Source: Persicaria tinctoria (taxonomy: Eukaryota > Streptophyta > Magnoliopsida > Caryophyllales > Polygonaceae). From it: DNA of 64,000 nucleotides. Positions 58,251 to 64,000 of this stretch are shown in pieces; the first letter of the stretch is position 1, and each line of letters opens with the position of its first letter. The notes below the pieces were generated by a model. That model did not search any database and had not been told where the DNA came from. It saw nothing but the letters and a program-made list of their open reading frames with translations. The translations under genes were made by a program, and so were the position numbers. The stretch is taken from positions 31,375,475 through 31,439,474 of the forward strand of contig JBANSL010000009.1 of assembly GCA_037127255.1 (NCBI GenBank), in the 5' to 3' direction.

Positions 58251-58774
58251 TTTACAAAGAATTGCAAATCAAGCACATTTGGGTTCGAACGCACCTGGGC
58301 TTTGGAAGGGCACAGAGCCCCGGAGTCAAATCACATCCGAAGGAGGGAGGAGTGAAACTCTAGAGGAACACTCGAGACCGAGCACAGTGTCACGGACAGG
58401 AGAAGCTACAGAACGACAGGGAAAAGGGATTCGACCCCGACCACCATCGCCATCACTTCGGTTGCCGCAAACATCTCTTCAATCCAGGAGTTTCTAGAGA
58501 CAAGAGGATCTCTCCATTTCCTCTCTCAGTGGATGTCGCCGGATCTGAGGCCTCCCTCCGTCTATGTCTCCATAATTTTGCCGAATTTCATCTTCTTCCT
58601 ACCGGATTTCTATTGGAGCGCTCCTTCGCTTTCATTTTCCAATCTCCATTCAGCTATCACCAAGTAGAGGCGAATTAACACAAGCGATGAAACACATAAA
58701 TTGGGTCGGCCCATTAACACAGGATCCGCGCCCCCAAAACTACAAGTTAACCCATTTTCATTTGAACCTTTACC

Positions 58775-59478
58775 TCTATATATATATATATATACTTAAA
58801 CCAATGCATAACATTGTGGTTTATTTTAAAGAAAAAAATCACTGCAAAAAAAAAAAGTTAAAATAATATGTTAACATAAGTTAGGTTTAATCTATCTATT
58901 CCTACTTTAGTTAACTGATAAAAAAAATAGAAATCAAATTATTTGAAAGCCATACTTACTGAAAATATTAAAAGATAAATATTTGATAGGTGTTACTATT
59001 ATTTCATTTTAGTGGAAAGAATGATTTACAATGAAATTAATTATTCGATAACTATTATTTTCTTTTAATGACTATATCTATATTTTTTTTTTGGTGGAGT
59101 AAAATATTTATATCTAAATTAATTTTTATTTTATATTTCCTACCCACTTTGATCATTATTACTGTAATGATCATATTGGAATAATTTTTCCCTAGATGCA
59201 CCACAAACAACACAACACACATAAAATGTTAAGCATTGATTTAAGGATATAAATATAAAGATTGTTATATTGGTTAAGTAGATATGAATAAAAATTTAAT
59301 ATAATCTTATTTTAAGCATATTAACCTCTGAGAAAAATAAAAAATGAATAAAAATTTCAATTGGTTAAACATGTCATGATTGAGAATCATTTGGCATAGA
59401 CAACTTCTCCTCTATTATAGATAATAGATAATAGATAGTATCAAAGTCCGATCACATCTCTAACAGATAGATATATAC
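58775..59478 (-). other. Intron sequence next to exon 1, no gene seen
   Basis: Very AT-rich, starting with a short TA run. It ends with the exon 1 donor: on the minus strand CCAAAG is followed by GTATATAT. Confidence 0.45.
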
Positions 59479-59819
59479 CTTTGGGATTTTATTGGCCACA
59501 ACAACATGCAAAATGGTGTTGCCCTCATCATCAGTGGCATTCAACATCTGGGTGTCCCCTACCATTTTCACCGTCAGCCTCAATGCCTCCAGCTGGTTAA
59601 ACTTTACGCACAAGTGCAAGATAGTGTCTCCGCCACTGTCGCCGAGTAACATCCCCACTCGCTCTCGAGCGAGCTGCAACATGTGTGGCCATGATTGAGT
59701 AGTTCTTCGAGGACATGGAGCTGAACCTTGGTGGCGGCCAAATGAACCGGGTTCCTCCCAGACATGTCTCGTGCAAAGCGGAGGCTGGGGTTGAATGAGA
59801 TGAGATATCTGACCAGTTC
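59479..59819 (-). pseudogene. Ankyrin-PGG gene, exon 1 distal part
   Basis: Ankyrin repeats on the minus strand: ELVRYLISFNPSLRFARD, MSGRNPVHLAATKVQLHV, then after a one-base shift near 59700 MLQLARERVGMLLGD, SGGDTILHLCVKFNQLEA and DDEGNTILHVVVANKIPK. The exon ends in phase 0 at a GTATAT donor. In this family the next exon continues the same repeat. MVEFLLNERR at 17396 fits exactly, giving the continuation ANKIPK-MVEFLL. Confidence 0.85.
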
Positions 59820-61017
59820 TGATGCAGTGCAATTATCGATGACTCCTGGTGACATTGAGGAAAATATGAAGGTTCCGTTCGATGGTCCTGTCACTCGTGC
59901 AAGGGCTAAGAAGATTCAAATTGCAACTAAAGCCTTTCTTGTCCGTCACCATGGAACTTTAGAGCAAGGGTTCAGGCCACCCTGGATCACTTGGCTCAAG
60001 GTTACACCACCAGCACAAGAAGTGAGCTTGCGTTCACACACGAAGCTCATGAAGACTCGTCAACACCCTCCTTGGTCAACACACACATATGTCACTCGGC
60101 CCATACCAATGTCGAGTGGGTTGATGGGCTTGGCCGAGTTCTCTTGTGCTTGGGCCGGTTTATCTAGTTAATTTAATTATGTTATTATTTTATGGAATTT
60201 AGATAAATAAGGTGGAATTAATTATATCTCTTCTAGATATAATCTTTGGCCACCAAGTTATTAAACATTTATCTTTATTAGGAAATATTTATCTTAGGGT
60301 TATTTTATTTATCTCTAGATATAATAGATCTATCCAAACCTCTTTTCTTTGCAATGAAGGATTGGTTAGATCTCCCATAGCTTTTCTATATATTCATGTT
60401 TATGCACTTTGAATTAATCAGATTGAATTAGAATTGAGAACCCCTTTATGGATTAAAGGGTTCTCGGTTATCAATCCCAAACACTATCTTGCTCTTGTGT
60501 TCTTGAGATCTTTCGGCAATCACAATCACCATCACCTTCACTGTTTTCGTCAACATCGAGCAGCCCAGACCCACAACCCTAACCGTATCGACCAGCACAG
60601 CCGAGGAGGTCCTGCATTGGCGTCACTTGCATCTGGCTTCGCTCCCAGCGAGCGCGGCGCGCCTAGCATCGCCAGCGCCTCGCTCCCGCATCCTCGATCT
60701 CGACTTCACTCCAGCGTCTGCGCTCGCCAGCACTCTCGCTCCCAGCGAGAGAAGCCGTTCGCACCCCTGCATCCGCACACCCCGAGGACCCTGTCCTGTG
60801 TGCCCAGCCTCCGCGCGCACTATCCTCTCTTCTGTCTCGCTATTGATTTCTGTCGCTATCTCTTAAATAGAAATTGCTGGAATTTTATCAAGTGTAGAAC
60901 TGTCGCTATTTTAGAAATTTAATCGCTTGTTAATTGTTCCAAATTCAGGAGATATCAAAGAGCATTGCAAGATTGGGCAAATATACGGCGTGGTTCTTGA
61001 TCTTGAGCCCACAGGCG
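59820..61017 (+). mobile_element. Gypsy-type retrotransposon 3' fragment inserted in ankyrin exon 1
   Basis: A plus-strand frame at 59840-60000 reads MTPGDIEENMKVPFDG then PVTRARAKKIQ, resembling the C-terminal tail of plant Ty3/gypsy polyproteins. An LTR-like AT-rich region with TATATATTCATG follows (about 60180-60500), then GC-rich leader sequence whose end (60720-61016) is shared with 1-410. Removing 59820-61017 joins NGHL and ELVRYL in frame, marking precise limits. No 5-bp duplication is obvious. Confidence 0.7.
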
Positions 61018-61283
61018 AAGGTGGCCGTTCCTAGGTGCTAGGTGTAGAAGCGATGACTTATCATTGGGATCAAACTCTTCGGCCAAGTTAGGATTGCGGT
61101 GGAGGAGCTCCAACACAAAAAACGTGTGCCTAAGCTTGTAGGCGACGTGCAAAGGGGAAGTGTTGGACTGCGAAGGAGGAAGGAGTCGATGGAGGAGGAA
61201 CAGATCTTTGAGGAGCAAGTCTTGCAAGAGGGAAACATTCCCTTGCAAAGCTTCCTCGTATAACAATTCGATGAGTCTTCCAC
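61018..61283 (-). pseudogene. Ankyrin-PGG gene, exon 1 proximal part
   Basis: The minus strand encodes LYEEALQGNVSLLQDLLL, SNTSPLHVAYKLRHTFFV, LELLHRNPNLAEEFDPND and SSLLHLAPRNGHL. This is the usual N-terminus of plant ankyrin-PGG proteins (a short LYEAALxG lead, then ankyrin repeats). A slightly upstream stretch EDSSN lies in another frame, so there is a small shift. The retroelement LTR abuts at 61284 where the initiator would be (GTGGAAGAC). The start codon is therefore lost or displaced beyond the window. Confidence 0.85.
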
Positions 61284-61447
61284 TGTTGGAATAAAGGATA
61301 GAATTTTGTGGGCAAATCTCAATTCAATTACTGCTTAAATAAAACCAATTACGAATCCTCTTAACCAACGTTTGTCCACTAATTGAACCACAATAACATT
61401 AATTAAAAACTTCTAAAACTAAATTAATTTTGAAGCATATTTCAACA
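61284..61447 (-). repeat. LTR of gag unit B (3'), internally deleted
   Basis: 164 bp, aligned with 62661-62949 but lacking about 125 bp in the middle. Plus-strand ends are TGTTGGAATA and TTTCAACA. A polypurine tract complement CCATCCCTTGCTTC follows at 61448-61461. Confidence 0.85.
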
Positions 61448-61461
61448 CCATCCCTTGCTTC

Positions 61462-62495
61462 AAAATCTCCTACAATTTAATGTCTTCAACTAGAGCACTT
61501 CTCTCTTGAACTTCATCTTGACTTGAACATAATAGATGCACTTTCTCATCTAAAAGAGCTTTTCTTCGACAACTTCTTGTGCCATTTGTGACTGCTCTAC
61601 TTAAACTTGAAACCTGCATTTTCTTTGGATATGACCAAATCGCTTGCACTTGAAGCATTGAGGTTTACCTTTGTGCCAACAATTCTCTTCCTTGTGGCCA
61701 AATTTCTCGCAATGGTTGCATTGAATCGAACCCCTCTGCTAATTGGAGTGGTCTCGACCCTTGCCATCCTTTGCTGAATTTTCTTCCTTCACTTGGAAGA
61801 CCTTCTCTTCTAATTTACTCTCATCAGATCTATTGATCTGATCCTCATGAGCCAACAATGAGCCCATTAATCCCTCATAGGACAAATCAAACAAATCCCT
61901 AGATTTTTCAATAGCAGCGACAACATGTTCGTACTTTTTAATCAGAGATCTCAACACTTTTGCAACAATAGTTTCATCAGTGATCCTCTCACCATAGGAC
62001 CTCATCTGATTTACAACTCCAGACCCTATAGACAAATAATTTTGAATAGACTCTTTCTCATTCATCTCTAGCGTTTCAAATTCACGACGAAAAGATTTCA
62101 ATTACACAGACGAAATATATCGTCAAATTCACGAAGAAAAGATTTCAATTTCAAATTCACGATGAAAAAATAATTTTGCAAAAATACTCTTGCTTGAGTA
62201 TCTCCCATCCTTCATGAGACGTTCTAGCCGATGATATTCTGGGAAATATACCGTCATCCATTGCAGATTGGATGAGAAACAACGCATTTGCGTCCTTCTT
62301 GGGATTTTCTCTCAATCGCTGGTCGAGATCAACCGGTGATGGATCTGGTTCTTCATATCCTTGCTCCACCATGTCCCTAAGCTCTTGAGACGTGAACAAG
62401 GTCTTCATCTTCAAACTCCATAAATGGTACTTTTCCCCTTTGAAGATTGGAAGTAGAGCATTGGATGCAAGGTTCATCCCATTAGCAACCGACAT
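61462..62495 (-). pseudogene. Copia-type gag, unit B, broken
   Basis: The ATG at 62495 starts MSVANGMNLASNALLPIF, then YHLWSLKMKTLFTSQELRD (copia gag N-terminal pattern) and ISSARTSHEGWEILKQEYF. A small rearrangement with three copies of TCAAATTCACGA at 62085-62165 breaks the frame. It resumes at 62101 (FRREFETLEMNEKESIQN, LLAHEDQINRSDESKLEEK) and stops at 61739. Zinc-knuckle residues (CNHCEKFGHKEENC; CFKCKRFGHIQRKC) persist downstream. Confidence 0.85.
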
Positions 62496-62645
62496 CGCTC
62501 TTCAGATTTTGTGTTTATCTCTAAAAACACTCTTTTTTTTTCTTCTACTTGCACATAACAAACGTCTCTCCCCTTATTTTTTTTTCGTCTCTTTCTCTGT
62601 GGTGGAAAGTAGAAGAAACGATGAAGCAGTACACCCACAAAGCCT

Positions 62646-62658
62646 GGCTCGGATACCA
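62646..62658 (-). other. Primer-binding site, initiator tRNA-Met type
   Basis: The minus strand reads TGGTATCCGAGCC, one base from the plant TGGTATCAGAGCC consensus, 2 bp from the LTR. Confidence 0.88.
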
Positions 62659-62660
62659 AA

Positions 62661-62949
62661 TGTTGGAATAAATGATAGCATTTTGTGGGAAAATCTCAAT
62701 TCAATTAGTGCTTAAATAAAACCAATTACGAATCCTGTTAAATAGGATAAGTAATAACAAAGCAATCCTAAAAATATGGCCACTTCTTCCAATATCCACA
62801 CCACTAACAATTAATAAATTAACTAACTAAATAAATTCAAATCCTAATTTCTTTAACATAGACTAACCCACGTTTGCCCACTAATTGAACCACAATAAAA
62901 TTACTTAAAAACTTCTAAAACAAAATTAATTTTGAAGCATATTTCAACA
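62661..62949 (-). repeat. Shared middle LTR of the tandem gag units
   Basis: 289 bp. On the minus strand it starts TGTTGAAATA and ends TATTCCAACA. The polypurine complement lies at 62950-62963 and the primer site on the other side, so it acts as 3' LTR for unit A and 5' LTR for unit B. Confidence 0.9.
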
Positions 62950-62963
62950 CCATCCCTTGCTTC

Positions 62964-63945
62964 AAAATATCCTGCAATTTAATGTCTTCAATTAGAGCAC
63001 TTCTCTCTTGAACTTCATCTTGACTTGAACATAATAGATGCATTTTCTCATCTAAAAAAGCTTTTCTTCGACAACTTCTTGTGCCATGTGTGACTGCTCT
63101 TCTTCAACTTGAAACCTGTATTTTCTTTGGATATGACCAAATCGCTTGCACTTGAAGCATTGAGGTTTGCCTTTGTGCCAACAATTCTCTTCCTTGTGGC
63201 CAAATTTCTTGCAATGGTTGCATTGAATCGAACACCTCTTCTCATTGGAGTCGTCTCGATCCTTGCCATCCTTTGCTGAATTTTCTTCCCTCACTTGGAA
63301 GACCTTCTCTTCTAATTTACTCTAATCAGATCTATTGATCCGATCCTCATGAGCCAACAATGAGCCCATTAATCCCTCATACGACAAATGAGACAAATCC
63401 ATAGATTCTTCAATAGCAGCGACAACATGATTGTACTTTTTAATCAGAGATCTCAACAATTTTGCAAAAATAGTTTCATCGGTGATCCTCTCACCATAGG
63501 ATCTCATCTGATTTACAACCCCAGACACTCTAGACAAATAATTTTGAATAGACTCTTTCTTTTTCATCGCTAGCGTTTCAAATTCACGACGAAAAGTTTG
63601 CAATTTCACAGCAATTACCTTCTTGTCGCCAAAATATGCTTTCTTGAGTATCTCCCATGCTTCATGAGACGTGCTAGACGATGATATTCTAGGAAATATA
63701 TCGTCATCCATAGCAGATTGGATGAGAAACAATGCCTTTGCGTCCTTCTTGCGATTTTCTCTCAATCGCTGATCGGGATCAACCGGTGATGGATCCGGTT
63801 CTTCATATCCTTGCTCCACCATGTCCCAAAGCTCTTGAGACTTGAAAAAGGTCTTCATCTTCAAACTCCATAAATGGTACTTTTCCCCTTTGAAGATTGG
63901 AAGTAGAGCATTGGATGCAAGGTTCATGCCATTGCTACCCGACAC
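62964..63945 (-). pseudogene. Copia-type gag, unit A
   Basis: It starts at 63945 with GTG where unit B has ATG (SGSNGMNLASNALLPIFKG). The frame is open through YHLWSLKMKTFFKSQELWD, SSSTSHEAWEILKKAYF, KESIQNYLSRVSGVVNQM and LLAHEDRINRSD to a TAG where unit B has GAG (ESKLEEK). It then continues with EEKVFQVREENSAKDG and two CCHC knuckles (CNHCKKFGHKEENC; CFKCKRFGHIQRKY, the second lacking its last Cys). One start change and one stop separate it from a full gag. Confidence 0.88.
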
Positions 63946-64000
63946 CGCTCTTCAAATTTTGTGTTTATCTCTAAAAACACTCTCTTTTTCTTCTGCTTGC

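Larger units (their letters stand above)
52568..58774. mobile_element. Candidate TIR element carrying gene fragments
   Basis: Both ends abut TA runs and are weakly inverted: GAGGGTTAAAGTGAAAA at the left, and GAGGTAAAGGTTCAAATGAAAA as the complement of the right. Both ends then have GC-richer leader-like DNA (52680-52980, 58290-58650), and fragments of unrelated coding sequence lie between. A 41-codon plus-strand frame at 52750-52875 (METHIPEIAVLLADDEACND) is unassigned. 52880-54530 is AT-rich with no gene. A duplication inside TA repeats cannot be demonstrated, so this is a hypothesis. It could also be ordinary intron DNA. Confidence 0.3.
61284..64000 (-). mobile_element. Tandem gag-only LTR retroelement (TR-GAG-like), two units
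   Basis: On the minus strand the order is gag A (63945-62964), polypurine tract, LTR (62949-62661), primer site, gag B (62495-61462), polypurine tract, LTR (61447-61284). Neither unit has protease, integrase or reverse transcriptase, and the middle LTR is shared. Non-autonomous elements with only gag between LTRs (TR-GAG) are described in plants. The outer 5' LTR of unit A lies beyond the window; 63946-64000 is its leader. Confidence 0.85.

Overview
This is nuclear DNA from a flowering plant, probably a eudicot. I infer that from the plant-type transposons (Ty1/copia, Athila-like Ty3/gypsy with a tRNA-Asp primer site, CACTA, hAT, Mutator-like) and from the one host-type gene, an ankyrin-repeat/PGG-domain membrane protein. 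I see no intact cellular gene, rRNA, bacterial feature or organelle block. Almost every coding region is a mobile-element gene or a decayed pseudogene.

The backbone appears to be a single minus-strand ankyrin-PGG gene running from about 61283 down to 3412. Exon 1 (ankyrin repeats) is split by a retrotransposon fragment at 59820-61017 and abutted by a gag-only retroelement at 61284. A phase-0 intron of about 42 kb follows (59478 to 17397). Exon 2 (last ankyrin repeat plus PGG transmembrane domain) is split by a copia element. That the two exons are one gene is inferred from the matching splice phase and conserved family layout.

Layout. 1-3127: repeats, microsatellites and a CACTA remnant. 3412-17396: PGG exon split by a copia element (3777-17026), which is itself split by an 8-kb CACTA element (4082-12073, TSD GTG). 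17932-18802: non-autonomous hAT element. 19091-40266: 21-kb Mutator-like element (TSD AATAATTAT) with a MuDR-type transposase gene and three DUF1985/Ulp1-protease gene copies, invaded by an Athila-like fragment (29067-31083) and a solo LTR (32547-34582, TSD CTAGT). 41002-41769: second hAT element (TSD CCCATTAT). 41859-52407: small Mutator-like element (TSD TTTTTATAT) inflated by a 9.5-kb Athila-like element (42728-52199, TSD AGAGT) that encodes gag-protease but no reverse transcriptase. 52568-58774: candidate gene-fragment-carrying element with a 21-bp minisatellite and a tRNA-like sequence. 59479-61283: ankyrin exon 1. 61284-64000: two tandem LTR-gag units sharing a middle LTR.

The least explained signals are: (a) a GTGACAYGGG motif scattered through introns and spacers of the 21-kb Mutator-like element; (b) a TCGATCTCGA/TCGAGATCGA motif that recurs in both the LTRs and the coding region of the Athila-like family, where it encodes VDLDK-type repeats; (c) three Ulp1-type protease genes in one element, one of which has lost its DUF1985 domain and catalytic cysteine. 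All coordinates and counts were read by eye.
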